Below are positions 23,300 through 32,167 of a stretch of 64,000 nt of DNA, piece by piece (positions within the stretch are counted from its first letter, which is position 1; every line of letters starts with the position of its first letter). The notes below the pieces were generated by a model, which was given only the letters and a program-made list of their open reading frames with translations, was not told the DNA's origin and did no database searches. Source of the stretch: Lachnospiraceae bacterium (lineage in GTDB: Bacteria > Bacillota > Clostridia > Lachnospirales > Lachnospiraceae); the NCBI GenBank assembly GCA_024693135.1, contig JAILLN010000029.1, forward strand, positions 1-64,000. The letters are read 5' to 3'. The position numbers and the translations under genes are program-made.

Positions 23300-25116
23300 A
23301 GAAGCTCTTTCGGGATGCTTCCATCCAGATGAAGCTCATCGGCTCCCACTTCCTGCTGATCGCGATCCCCACGGTCCTGATCATCCTGCTCTTTTATTCC
23401 TCCCTTTATGACCTGATCGTGAATGATTCCATCCGGCAGGCCTTTGCCCTGTCCAGGCAGAGCGCGGCGGCCTTGGATGCCGAGCTTGGCCCTATCCGCT
23501 CCGTGGCCTCGGCCATCCGGAGCAATACCTTCATCCGCCAGCTATGCACGGATTCCATTTCCGATGAGGACAAGGAGGAGCTTGTCTTTAACCATGCATT
23601 CCTGAATGACCTGAATACCCAGCTTACCGAGGATAGACAGGGGACGCTCATTACCTCCATCCACATTTATACGGACCATGTGCCGGAGGGGCTCTATGAC
23701 AACTGGATCCTGGGGGATTTCTTCCTTCCGGAGGCAAATTCTGCGGGTACCTATTGGCATGGCATCATGAGCGCCACGGAAAAGACGGAGCTTTACTGCC
23801 CGTCCTTCTATCTGTCCCATTCTGAGATCGACCGGTTCGGGCATCTGGCCTATATCATGCGGCTTTATCCCTCCTCTGCGCCTTCCGCATCCCCGTCCTA
23901 TCTTGCGGTCTATTTTTCTTCGGAGGATCTGGAGGAGATCCTGCGTCGGGATGTGGCATTGAGCGGAGGAGTCGCCTATATCATCAATGACCGGCAGTCC
24001 CTTGTGGCAAGCTCGGATCCGGGCCTTGCGGCGGCCTATCTCATGGACTACGATACCATCCGGGAGGTGGCGCATACCGAGAACGGCTTTTCCACCCGCA
24101 GGGTGCTGGGCGAGGAGATCTATACCGCGGCTTACCCCCTGGCCGACATGGACTGGTATATGACAAGCGTCCTTCCCTCCAAGCCCATTCTGGAGAGGGG
24201 GAGGAGACTGGTCTGGAATTTTGCCATGATCTATCTCCTGACCCTGGGGGTCGGCTTCCTGATCTCCTGGCATCTGGCCAGATCCATCACAAGGCGTCTT
24301 TCTGCCATCAATATCAAGATGAAGGAAGCCCGGTCGAAACCGCCGGTCAGGGTGCCGGATCCTTTGATCCATGACGAGATCGGGGAGCTTACGGACTCCT
24401 ACAACCATATGGCGGAGAGGCAGAACCTCTTAATGAAGACCCAGCAGGAAACGGCAGAGGAGCTTCGGGTGACGGAGATAAGGGCGCTTCAGGCCCAGAT
24501 CAACCCGCATTTCCTTTACAATACCATGGAGATGATCAACTGGCTCTCCCAGTCCGGGGAGCAGCAGGAGGTCACCCGGGCGATCCAGGCGCTTTCCAGC
24601 TTCTATAAGCTGACTTTGGGGAAAAAGGATCTGTTTACGGATATCGGCTCAGAGCTGAGGCACGTGGAGCTCTATGTGGAGCTGCAGAATATGCGGTATG
24701 AGAATAAGATCACATTGGTATCGGATATCCCGGATGAGCTGATGCACTTAAGCCTTCCCCGGCTCACGCTGCAGCCCATCGTGGAAAATGCCATCCTCCA
24801 CGGGATCCTGGAGAAGGAATCCCAGTCCGGAAATATCGTGATCGCGGGATGGATCGATGAGAAAGAAGGGGAGGAGGAAGGGATCCGGGAAAGGGATGCC
24901 GTGCTCCTTGTGTCGGACGACGGGGTGGGAATGGACCAGGAGACTTTAAAGCTGATCCTTTCTGGAGAAAATAAAGCCGCGAAGGGTACGAACATCGCAG
25001 TGTCCAATACCCATCGCAGGCTTCAGATGCTTTACGGCCCGTCCTACGGGCTTGCCTACCGCTCAAGGAAGGGCGACGGCACGGAGGTGGAGATCCGGAT
25101 CCCCTTCCGGGATTAA
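23296..25116 (+). CDS. YesM-like sensor histidine kinase
   Basis: 606 residues. A membrane helix at about 12-35, an external sensor domain to about 300 and a second helix near 308-330 are followed by HAMP (SITRRLSAINIKMKEA). The His_kinase (PF06580) box is QAQINPHFLYNTMEMINW (His about 405), and a HATPase domain with PRLTLQPIVENAILHG and SDDGVGMD ends the protein. This LytS/YesM class usually pairs with AraC-type regulators for carbohydrate sensing in Firmicutes. The stop codon TAA shares the palindrome TTAA with the stop of rhaM on the other strand. Confidence 0.92.
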   Translation: MKKLFRDASIQMKLIGSHFLLIAIPTVLIILLFYSSLYDLIVNDSIRQAFALSRQSAAALDAELGPIRSVASAIRSNTFIRQLCTDSISDEDKEELVFNHAFLNDLNTQLTEDRQGTLITSIHIYTDHVPEGLYDNWILGDFFLPEANSAGTYWHGIMSATEKTELYCPSFYLSHSEIDRFGHLAYIMRLYPSSAPSASPSYLAVYFSSEDLEEILRRDVALSGGVAYIINDRQSLVASSDPGLAAAYLMDYDTIREVAHTENGFSTRRVLGEEIYTAAYPLADMDWYMTSVLPSKPILERGRRLVWNFAMIYLLTLGVGFLISWHLARSITRRLSAINIKMKEARSKPPVRVPDPLIHDEIGELTDSYNHMAERQNLLMKTQQETAEELRVTEIRALQAQINPHFLYNTMEMINWLSQSGEQQEVTRAIQALSSFYKLTLGKKDLFTDIGSELRHVELYVELQNMRYENKITLVSDIPDELMHLSLPRLTLQPIVENAILHGILEKESQSGNIVIAGWIDEKEGEEEGIRERDAVLLVSDDGVGMDQETLKLILSGENKAAKGTNIAVSNTHRRLQMLYGPSYGLAYRSRKGDGTEVEIRIPFRD

Positions 25117-25424
25117 TCCAGATGGAATAATACCGGCAGGTCCACGCTCACCGGGCTGTTGTCCGGATTCGTCTCCATGATGTCGGCCATGAAATCCCAC
25201 CACTTCCGGTTGATGGCGGTATCTGCGCCCTTGCTCCACAGCTCCTCGTCCTCGATCTCGATGTAGCCGAAGAGGGTCAGGGTCTCCTTGTCCAGGCAGA
25301 TGGTATAATTCTTTCCGCCATGCTCGTGGATCATGTCGATCATCTCCGGCCAGAGCTCATTGTGGCGCTTTTCATATTCCTTTTCCTGGCCGGGATAAAG
25401 CTTCATTTTGAATGTCTTGATCAT
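25113..25424 (-). CDS. rhaM: L-rhamnose mutarotase
   Basis: 103 residues, the usual size. Family motifs include the N-terminal KMKLYPGQEKEYEKRHNELW, the catalytic-site His in that stretch, and WWDFMADIMETNPDNSP near the C-terminus. The enzyme interconverts alpha and beta anomers of L-rhamnose in the cytoplasm and feeds the isomerase. It overlaps rhaA by four bases, and its stop overlaps that of the sensor kinase on the opposite strand. Confidence 0.93.
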   Translation of the reverse strand: MIKTFKMKLYPGQEKEYEKRHNELWPEMIDMIHEHGGKNYTICLDKETLTLFGYIEIEDEELWSKGADTAINRKWWDFMADIMETNPDNSPVSVDLPVLFHLD

Positions 25425-26695
25425 GCCTCGCTCCTTTTCGATAATACTTCCTTCTCATATTCTTCCACCTGGCTGAACCATTCCATTTCGCTGGGGGCGT
25501 TTTCCCTGGCCAGGTATTCTTCCCAGATATCGCCGAAGGGATAGGTCTTCAGCTCCTCCTGCTTTGCCATGAGCTTCGTCAGCTGGTTCTCATCCTGCAG
25601 CTTCTTTAATTCCGCATTGGGAGTGCAGAGGGCCGAGAGCAGGGCCTTTTCCAGGGAGCGGAAGCCCACGGTCCAGGCGGAGACCCGGTTGATGCTGGCA
25701 TCGAAGTAATCCAGGGCGATATTGACCCTTGAAAGGGAATCCCCGTTGCGCACGATCTCCTTTGCGATCTCCTTCGTCTCGTCATCCAAAAGAACCACAT
25801 GGTCGGAATCCCAGCGCACCGGCCGGGTGATATGCAGGGCGATCTCATCGAAATAGCAGAGCAGGGAAGAGATCTTGTCGGAGACCATTTCCGTGGGATG
25901 GTAATGGCCGTTGTCCATGAGCGGCAGGATCCCGGGGTGGGTAGCCGCAAAGAGGAGGGTGAATTCCGCGCTGCCTGCGGTATAGCTTTCCACGCCGATC
26001 CCAAATACCTTGGACTCCACGGTGATCTTTACCAGCTTCGGGTCGTGCGGCTCGGCGATGATCTGCTCGATGGAATCCTTATACCGGTCCCTGGGTCCCT
26101 TGCGGTCTGCAGGGATGTCCTTGTAGCCGTCGCCGATCCAGATATTCATGACGCAGGGGATGCCGGTCTCCCGGGCAAAATACTCGGAGATCCTGACGCA
26201 GGCCCTGCCGTGGTCGATCCAGAATTTCCGGTTTGTTTCATCCGGGCTGGAAAGGGTCAGGCCGTCCTTCATATTGGGATGGGAGAAGAAGGTAGGATTG
26301 AAATCAAGGCCGATCCCGTGTTTCTTTGCAAAATCCACCCATTTCGAAAAATGCTTCGGCTCCAGCTTGTCGCGGTCCACAAAGCCGCCCTCCTCAAAAA
26401 TGGCATAGCTCGCATGAAGGTTAAGCTTCTTGGTGCCGGGGCAGAGGGAGAGCACCTTTTCATAGTCTGCCATGAGCTCTTCCGGGGTCCTGGCTCTTCC
26501 GGGATAATTGCCGGTGGTCTGGATGCCGCCGGTCAGGGGCTTGCTGGGATCCGTATCAAATCCCCGCACGTCGTCGCCCTGCCAGCAGTGCAGGGAAACC
26601 GGAACCTTTGAGAGCTTCTCGATGGCGGCGTCGGTATCCACTCCGATGGCCGCATACTGCTCTTTTGCCGATGCATATCTTTCACTTCGATTCAT
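25421..26695 (-). CDS. rhaA: L-rhamnose isomerase
   Basis: 424 residues, close to the Escherichia coli enzyme. Diagnostic segments are VSLHCWQGDDVRGF, GGIQTTGNYPGRAR, LGLDFNP-like GIGLDFNPTFFSHP, NIWIGDGYKDI, and the metal-site region DNGHYHPTEMVSDKIS, plus RPVRWDSDHVVLLDDET. It converts L-rhamnose to L-rhamnulose using a divalent metal. AAAGGAGG precedes the ATG. It lies between rhaB and rhaM on one strand, in pathway order. Confidence 0.96.
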   Translation of the reverse strand: MNRSERYASAKEQYAAIGVDTDAAIEKLSKVPVSLHCWQGDDVRGFDTDPSKPLTGGIQTTGNYPGRARTPEELMADYEKVLSLCPGTKKLNLHASYAIFEEGGFVDRDKLEPKHFSKWVDFAKKHGIGLDFNPTFFSHPNMKDGLTLSSPDETNRKFWIDHGRACVRISEYFARETGIPCVMNIWIGDGYKDIPADRKGPRDRYKDSIEQIIAEPHDPKLVKITVESKVFGIGVESYTAGSAEFTLLFAATHPGILPLMDNGHYHPTEMVSDKISSLLCYFDEIALHITRPVRWDSDHVVLLDDETKEIAKEIVRNGDSLSRVNIALDYFDASINRVSAWTVGFRSLEKALLSALCTPNAELKKLQDENQLTKLMAKQEELKTYPFGDIWEEYLARENAPSEMEWFSQVEEYEKEVLSKRSEA

Positions 26696-26847
26696 TTCGT
26701 CCTCCTTTTATATGATCATGGTTTCTGTTTGCAGGCCGCCGCGATGGCGGGTAATATGCCTGGTTATGGACTGCGGTTCTTCTTTATGCTCTCCGGTATT
26801 CCGTCAGGCTTTTGCGATGACGGAAATACGTCCGCGGATGGAGCGCT

Positions 26848-28263
26848 TCAAAGTGCCTGGCCGGGATGGAAGGTACGGATGTCAAAGGATCCGGCCACAG
26901 CCCTTCTGGCATCGGCAAGGCCGCTAAACACGCCGTCTCCGATCATCTGGGCCAGAAGATTTCCGATGGCCGTCCCCTCATCCGGACCGGCTTTTACCGG
27001 AAGCTTCAGGGCATCGGCAGTCAGCTGGTTTAAGTAATCTGCCTTGGAGCCGCCTCCGATGATATGGACCGCATCAAACTTTCTGCCGGTGATGTCTTCC
27101 ACCTCATGGCAGGCCTCCGCATAGGCAAGGCTCAGGCTCTGGTAGATGACCGTGGCCATCTGACCCGGGTTTTCGGGTTCTTTCTGGCCGCTCTCCCGTA
27201 AGGCCTTGCAGATCTCTTCCCGCATGGAGTCCGGGGAGAGGAAGCGCTGGTCGTTTGCGCTGACCCGGGAGGGAAAGTCCTTTTCCTTCAAGGCCATTTC
27301 CACCAGCTGGGGGAAGGAGTAGCGGTCGTCAAGCTCATGCCTTACCTGCTGGATCATCCAGAGCCCCATGATATTCTTTAGGAAGCGGTAGCGGTAATCA
27401 TAGCCGCCCTCATTGGTGAAATTCGCCTTCCGTGCTTCCTCCGAGGTAATGGTCTCCTTGTTTTCCACGCCCATGAGGGACCAGGTGCCGGAGCTGATGT
27501 AAAGGGTATCCTCAGACAGAGAGGGCACCGACATCACGGCCGATGCGGTATCATGGCTTCCGACCATCATCACCTTCAGGTCGAAGCCGATCTCGGATGC
27601 GATCTCTTCCTTTAAATTGCCGAGAATGGTGCCGGGCTTTTCGATCTGCTGGAAGATCCCCTCCGGAAGGGAAAGCCTCTGGATAAGGTCCAGATCCCAT
27701 TTCCGTGCCTTGGCATTGATGAGCCCGGTGGTAGTGGCATTGGTATATTCCTGCCGTTTCTTCCCGGTCAGGCGGAAATTAAAATAGTCCGGCATCATGA
27801 GCATGGCCCGGGCTTTCTCCAGCAGGCCGCCCTCCTTTTCCTTCAGGGCAGCCAGCTGGAAGATGGTATTGAATACCTGCTTGGAGATGCCGGTATGCGC
27901 ATAGAGCTCTGCCTCCGGGATGATCCCGTAGACCTTTTCCGGGATCCCGTCTGTCCGGTGGTCCCTGTAGCCGTAGGTCCTGCCCAGGATCCGGTCATCC
28001 TCATCCAGAAGGACATAATCCACGCCCCAGGTATCGATCCCCAGGGACTGGGGGATCTTGCCCAGCTCCTTACATTTCTTAAGGCCCTGAAGGATTTCCC
28101 CGAAAAGCCTTTCCGTATCCCATACAAGGCTTCCCCCATCCCGGGCCATTCCGTTTTCAAAGCGGTAGATCTCCTCCAGCCGGATCCGGCCGTCCTCCAC
28201 AGAACCGAGGATATGCCTGCCGCTGGAAGCGCCGATGTCGATCGCCAGATAATAAGATTTCAT
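26848..28263 (-). CDS. rhaB: Rhamnulokinase
   Basis: 471 residues of the FGGY sugar-kinase family, with the phosphate-1 motif AIDIGASSGRH, DTWGVDYVLLDE, the STGTW-equivalent ISSGTWSLMGVE, and the adenosine-binding HIIGGGSKADYLNQL. It phosphorylates L-rhamnulose to L-rhamnulose 1-phosphate. ACAGGAGG precedes the start. A gap of about 150 bases separates it from rhaA. The following pathway step, rhamnulose-1-phosphate aldolase, is not encoded in the window. It is divergent from the rhaS binding-protein gene. Confidence 0.95.
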   Translation of the reverse strand: MKSYYLAIDIGASSGRHILGSVEDGRIRLEEIYRFENGMARDGGSLVWDTERLFGEILQGLKKCKELGKIPQSLGIDTWGVDYVLLDEDDRILGRTYGYRDHRTDGIPEKVYGIIPEAELYAHTGISKQVFNTIFQLAALKEKEGGLLEKARAMLMMPDYFNFRLTGKKRQEYTNATTTGLINAKARKWDLDLIQRLSLPEGIFQQIEKPGTILGNLKEEIASEIGFDLKVMMVGSHDTASAVMSVPSLSEDTLYISSGTWSLMGVENKETITSEEARKANFTNEGGYDYRYRFLKNIMGLWMIQQVRHELDDRYSFPQLVEMALKEKDFPSRVSANDQRFLSPDSMREEICKALRESGQKEPENPGQMATVIYQSLSLAYAEACHEVEDITGRKFDAVHIIGGGSKADYLNQLTADALKLPVKAGPDEGTAIGNLLAQMIGDGVFSGLADARRAVAGSFDIRTFHPGQAL

Positions 28264-28317
28264 AGAAGCGGCCTCCTGTTTTATTATGAAAGAAATGACT
28301 TCTCAGATCATCTTATC

Positions 28318-28331
28318 ACCTGCGGGCAGGT
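28318..28331. promoter_or_regulatory. Palindromic site between rhaB and rhaS
   Basis: ACCTGC-GG-GCAGGT is a perfect 6+2+6 inverted repeat, 55 bases upstream of rhaB and about 175 bases upstream of rhaS. It is placed to affect either divergent promoter. Whether the AraC-type regulator or a catabolite regulator binds it is not shown. Confidence 0.4.
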
Positions 28332-28505
28332 CTCAAAAAGGGTAAAATATTTCGAAAACCCGTCGATTCTTCACGTGAAAAAAAATACCCGAAAAAAGAA
28401 AAATTTACGATGCAAAAAAAAAGAAGGGTTTGGTAGGATAGAGTCACAATCAATCGGGGCGGCAGTTTCCGATGCCGCCAAAAACAGAATCAGAAGGAGG
28501 TTTTT

Positions 28506-29633
28506 ATGAAGAAGAAGGTACTCAGTTTACTGCTGGCTTCCACCGTATTTGCTTCGCTCCTGTCCGGATGTGCGGAAGCGACGGCACCGGCACCGGCTGC
28601 AGAGGCTCCCGCAGAGGAAGCACCGGCCGCAGAGGAAGCACCGGCTGCAGAGGCTCCCGCAGAGGAAGCACCGGCTGCAGAGGCTCCCGCAGAGGGCGGT
28701 GCGACCTACGCACTGGTTACGAAGTCTGCAGGCAATCCGTTCATGGAGCGCATGGCTTCCGGCTTCCAGGAAGTGATCGAAGCGGCAGGCGGCACGGTGG
28801 TGATCCAGAATCCGGAAGCACCTACGCCGGATGCTCAGATCTCCGTGGTACAGTCCCTGATCTCCCAGGGCGTCAGCTCCATCGCAGTGGACGGCAATGA
28901 TGCAAATGCCCTGACCGCAGTGCTTACCGAAGCAAAGGATGCCGGCATCAAGATCCTGACCCTGGACTCGGATGTGGCTCCGGATACCCGTACCGTATAC
29001 TGCAACCAGGCCGGTGTCTCCCAGATCGGCGAGACCCTGATGGAGGCAGTCTATGACCTGACCGGAGGAGAGGGCGACTGGGCTATCCTTTCCGCTACTT
29101 CTCAGGCAACGAATCAGAATGCATGGATCGATTCCATGAAGAAGCTCATGGAGAGCGATTCCAAGTATGCGAAGCTGAACCTGGTAGAGGTTGCTTACGG
29201 CGATGACGAGCCGCAGAAATCCACCGACCAGACCCAGGCTCTGCTGCAGAACTATCCGGATCTGAAGGTCATCTGCGCACCCACTACGGTCGGCATCGCA
29301 GCCGCGGCAAAGGTGCTCCAGGATCAGAAGTCTTCCGTGAAGCTTACGGGCCTTGGCCTTCCTTCTGAGATGGCTGAGTACATCGGCGATGACGATGCAC
29401 ACTCCTGCCCTTATATGTATCTGTGGAATCCCATTGACCTTGGGCGTCTGGCAGGCTATACCTCCATCGCTCTGGTAGACGGCTCCATCACAGGCGCTGC
29501 AGGCGAAAGCTTCACCGCAGGCGACCTGGGAGACTACTCCATCGAAGAGATCGATGGCTCCACCCAGATCATCCTTGGACCTCCCTTCAAGTTTGATCCC
29601 AGCAATATCGAAGACTGGAAGACAGTGTACTAA
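28506..29633 (+). CDS. rhaS: Sugar-binding lipoprotein of the rhamnose ABC importer (RhaS-like)
   Basis: 375 residues. A lipoprotein signal peptide ends in the lipobox LLSGC (Cys about 22). A repetitive Ala/Pro/Glu spacer (APAEEAPAAE units, residues about 27-62) probably tethers the domain away from the membrane. The periplasmic-binding type I fold follows, with KSAGNPFMERMASGFQE, SLISQGVSSIAVDGNDANAL and WAILSATSQATNQNAWIDSM. The rhizobial-type rhamnose-binding family is likely from the linked genes. The gene is monocistronic, with its own promoter region and terminator, allowing higher expression than the permease operon. Confidence 0.88.
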   Translation: MKKKVLSLLLASTVFASLLSGCAEATAPAPAAEAPAEEAPAAEEAPAAEAPAEEAPAAEAPAEGGATYALVTKSAGNPFMERMASGFQEVIEAAGGTVVIQNPEAPTPDAQISVVQSLISQGVSSIAVDGNDANALTAVLTEAKDAGIKILTLDSDVAPDTRTVYCNQAGVSQIGETLMEAVYDLTGGEGDWAILSATSQATNQNAWIDSMKKLMESDSKYAKLNLVEVAYGDDEPQKSTDQTQALLQNYPDLKVICAPTTVGIAAAAKVLQDQKSSVKLTGLGLPSEMAEYIGDDDAHSCPYMYLWNPIDLGRLAGYTSIALVDGSITGAAGESFTAGDLGDYSIEEIDGSTQIILGPPFKFDPSNIEDWKTVY

Positions 29634-29654
29634 TTTACGTTTCCTCTTTTCATC

Positions 29655-29689
29655 AAGCGGCCGCGGGGATGACCTGCGGCCGCTTTTTT
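29655..29689 (+). terminator. Intrinsic terminator of rhaS
   Basis: The ten-base arms AAGCGGCCGC (29655-29664) and GCGGCCGCTT (29676-29685) run into a T6 tract, 20 bases after the rhaS stop. Confidence 0.93.
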
Positions 29690-29807
29690 GGTATACTTTT
29701 TTCAATCAGGGATGGATTTTGGTCCAAAAAGAGAGCAATGAAGCTGACATTATGCTGACGGGAGAAAAAGCGATATCATTGCCGCATTACTCGGAAACAG
29801 CGATGCA

Positions 29808-30047
29808 TTGCAGATGTACGGTAACGTGATGAATTCGGATCTGTCCGAGATACTGCAGATCTTTTTGTCCAAATATGTAAAAGGGGAAGCCCTGGAGCTG
29901 TATCGCAATGAGATCGGAGGCCTCGATGCGTTTGCATGGAAGCCATTCCCACAGGCGCTCATCCTTTCGGACGGAAATCTTCAATGCGATAGGATCGAAG
30001 ACCGGCTAACAGAGATAACGGCGTTATTGGACGATATCAAGCAATGA
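29808..30047 (+). CDS. Small hypothetical protein, perhaps N-terminally truncated
   Basis: A 79-codon frame from TTG (ATG two codons later) to a stop just before a good terminator. No ribosome site precedes either start. The reading frame stays open and protein-like upstream to 29748 (KSDIIAALLGNSDALQ), where it meets a stop but no start codon. This suggests a longer gene that has lost its front. The product is a soluble helical protein with no recognised family. The downstream terminator supports real transcription on this strand. Confidence 0.4.
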   Translation: MQMYGNVMNSDLSEILQIFLSKYVKGEALELYRNEIGGLDAFAWKPFPQALILSDGNLQCDRIEDRLTEITALLDDIKQ

Positions 30048-30073
30048 CGGATGCTGTTCAAATCATGGGTTGT

Positions 30074-30100
30074 AAGCCCGGAGAGATCCGGGCTTTTTTA
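30074..30100 (+). terminator. Intrinsic terminator after the small hypothetical gene
   Basis: AAGCCCGGA (30074-30082) and TCCGGGCTT (30087-30095) form a nine-pair stem with a four-base loop and a T-rich tail. Confidence 0.9.
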
Positions 30101-30112
30101 TTGTCAGAAAAT

Positions 30113-30153
30113 TACTTGTTTTAACGGACTTTTAACGGTTTTTCAAGTAAAAT
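30113..30153 (+). promoter_or_regulatory. Control region of the first amidohydrolase gene
   Basis: The direct repeat TTTTAACGG occurs at 30119 and 30130 (11-base spacing, one helical turn) and is bracketed by ACTTG (30113) and CAAGT (30144). A -10-like TAAAAT lies at 30148-30153. The layout suggests a regulator-bound promoter, but no clear -35 is seen. Confidence 0.35.
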
Positions 30154-30186
30154 GATAGAAAACGCCACTTTAGAAAGGAGAAAAGC

Positions 30187-31848
30187 ATGAAAGCAGACAA
30201 GATCTTCAAAAACGCGAAAATTTTCACATCGGACAAGGACAATCCGACAGCGAGTGCCCTTGCGGTAAAGGATGGCAAGTTCGTCTATGTGGGTGACGAG
30301 GCCGGCCTTTCGGATTATGAAGGAGAGGTCACGGATCTTGGCGGGAAATTCGTCATGCCCGGCATCATCGACAGCCATGTCCATATCACCATTCCCGTGG
30401 GGTTTGAGTATGCGGATATCGGAGAGCGCCTTGAGCCGAATGGCAAACAGGAAGCACTGGACATGATGGCTAAGTATATCAAAGAGAATCCCGGGGAGGA
30501 GCGCTACAGATTTCTCCTGGAGAAAGTATTCCTGAATGGAGAGGATATCGTAAAGGAGGATCTCGACGCGATCTGTCCGGATGCAGAGCTTCAGATCCAG
30601 GAAGGGGAAGGACACAGTATCTGGGTGAACTCGAAGATCCTTGAAAGGCACGGCATTACAGACGACACCCTGGATCCCATACCGGGACTTGCCATTTATG
30701 TGCGTGATAAGGACGGACATGTGACCGGAAATTGTATTGAAGGCGCGGCGGAAATCCCGATCATTCTCGACAGCGGAATGGATCTGACCGACGAACAGGT
30801 TGACGCGGCGCTGAAACGCTGGATCGATTTTTCCGTCGAATACGGGGTGTGTGCGGTATTTGATGCGGGTCTTCCGGGAGATGCCAAGTTCCATGAGAAG
30901 GTTTATCAGCGCCTGCGTGAGCTTGACAAGCAGGGAAAGCTGCCCGTTTATGTTGACGGCAGCCTTGTGATCAATGCAGAGCGGGATGCCAAAGAGGGTC
31001 TCGAGGAAGTGAAGCGCTTACATCGTGAGTATGACACGGAGCACCTGAAGGTCCATACCATGAAGATCTTCATGGACGGAACCCAGAAGATCCATACCGC
31101 GGCCATGGTCACACCCTATGTGGATATAGGTACGACGGGAACTACTGCCTTTTCTGTAGAGGGAATGGCGGAGCTTTTGAAGAATCTCAACGAGGCGGGT
31201 CTGGACCTTCACCTTCATACCGTTGGGGAGCGTGCATCCCGCACGGTGCTGGATGGCTATGAGATGGCCAAAAAGGAACTGGGAGACAGCTTAAAGGTCA
31301 GAGTTACCTGCGCCCATCTGGAGATCCAGGATGATGCGGATCTGGATCGTTTTGCAAAGCTCGGCGTGATCGCGAATTTTACGCCGCACTGGCATTTCGG
31401 TGACCCCAGTTATGCTGCTACCTGGCTCGGTGAGGAGCGCGCCAAAAAGCAGTTCCGCTGCAAGACGCTTTGGGACAGCGGCGCCCTGGTGGCCTTTTCA
31501 AGTGATAATATCACCTTCCAGGATTTTATGACCTGGAACCCGTATCTTGGCATGGAAATCGGAGTGACCCGTAAGAGTACGGAAAAGACAAGGTCTTACC
31601 CGTATGCCAAATGTGAAACGGTATTTCCTCCCGAAAACGAGAGAATGAATATGGAAGAGATGCTGATCGGATTCACGATCAACAGTGCGCGCCAGCTTGG
31701 AATTGAAGACAAAAAGGGTTCCATTACTGCGGGTAAGGATGCGGACTTCCTTGTATTTGACAACGATCTGCTCACGGCAGAGATCGACGGATTCAGCCAC
31801 AACAAGCCGAAGGATGTGTATTTTGGCGGAAAGAAGGTAAACGGATAA
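30187..31848 (+). CDS. YtcJ-type amidohydrolase, paralogue 1
   Basis: 553 residues. The N-terminal beta-sandwich leads to the metal motif DSHVH at residues 62-66; later elements are LKVHTMKIFMDGTQKIHTAA, the histidine pair region LHLHTVGE, a CAHLEIQDD strand and the FSSDN-type aspartate. The C-terminal KKGSITAGKDADFLVFD is typical of amidohydrolase_3 proteins. GAAAGGAGAAA precedes the start. These enzymes hydrolyse amide or formamide bonds; the substrate is unknown. A close paralogue lies at 33355-35019, and relics of another copy lie between them. No signal peptide, so cytoplasmic. Confidence 0.87.
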   Translation: MKADKIFKNAKIFTSDKDNPTASALAVKDGKFVYVGDEAGLSDYEGEVTDLGGKFVMPGIIDSHVHITIPVGFEYADIGERLEPNGKQEALDMMAKYIKENPGEERYRFLLEKVFLNGEDIVKEDLDAICPDAELQIQEGEGHSIWVNSKILERHGITDDTLDPIPGLAIYVRDKDGHVTGNCIEGAAEIPIILDSGMDLTDEQVDAALKRWIDFSVEYGVCAVFDAGLPGDAKFHEKVYQRLRELDKQGKLPVYVDGSLVINAERDAKEGLEEVKRLHREYDTEHLKVHTMKIFMDGTQKIHTAAMVTPYVDIGTTGTTAFSVEGMAELLKNLNEAGLDLHLHTVGERASRTVLDGYEMAKKELGDSLKVRVTCAHLEIQDDADLDRFAKLGVIANFTPHWHFGDPSYAATWLGEERAKKQFRCKTLWDSGALVAFSSDNITFQDFMTWNPYLGMEIGVTRKSTEKTRSYPYAKCETVFPPENERMNMEEMLIGFTINSARQLGIEDKKGSITAGKDADFLVFDNDLLTAEIDGFSHNKPKDVYFGGKKVNG

Positions 31849-31861
31849 AAGTACTTTGAAT

Positions 31862-31897
31862 GGAATTGCTCAAAACCATGGGGTTTTGAGCAATTCC
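31862..31897. repeat. Perfect 16-pair hairpin after amidohydrolase 1
   Basis: The arms at 31862-31877 and 31882-31897 are exact complements around the four-base loop ATGG, but no T tract follows on either strand. It lies 14 bases past the stop. It may protect the 3' end of the mRNA or terminate by another mechanism. Confidence 0.7.
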
Positions 31898-32013
31898 CAC
31901 CGGGGGTTGGGCAGTCAGGCAAAGAAGAGCAGCCGGATAAGACAAGGGGAGGCGGCCCGCATCCGTCTCAGACCGCGCAAAATACAGTGGGGAATACTTC
32001 CCATGTAGTTGGC

Positions 32014-32167
32014 GTCAAGACATTCATAGACGGCGTGTCGGAAGCGCACAGCATGGCAGAACCAGGATTAGGCCGATCCGCCCGGCTATCACGGCAATGG
32101 GGGATTCGGCCATAACAAGGCGGGGGAGGTGTATTTTTGCGGGAAGAAAGAAAATGGAGTGATATGA
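32014..32167 (+). pseudogene. Decayed amidohydrolase remnant (internal strand joined to C-terminal tail)
   Basis: One frame from 32014 reads VKTFIDGVSEAHSMAEP, matching the VKIFMDGTxxxHTAA strand in the middle of the neighbouring amidohydrolases. A second frame from 32102 reads GFGHNKAGEVYFCGKKENG, matching their extreme C-terminus (GFSHNKPKDVYFGGKKVNG in paralogue 1). About 200 residues of the catalytic core between these segments are missing, and the frames differ. This is a scrap of an extra copy left by deletion, not a gene. Confidence 0.75.

Noticed and set aside
28586-28700. DNA repeat in rhaS considered as a mobile or regulatory repeat
   Set aside because: It simply encodes the Ala/Pro/Glu spacer of a lipoprotein, a common linker type.
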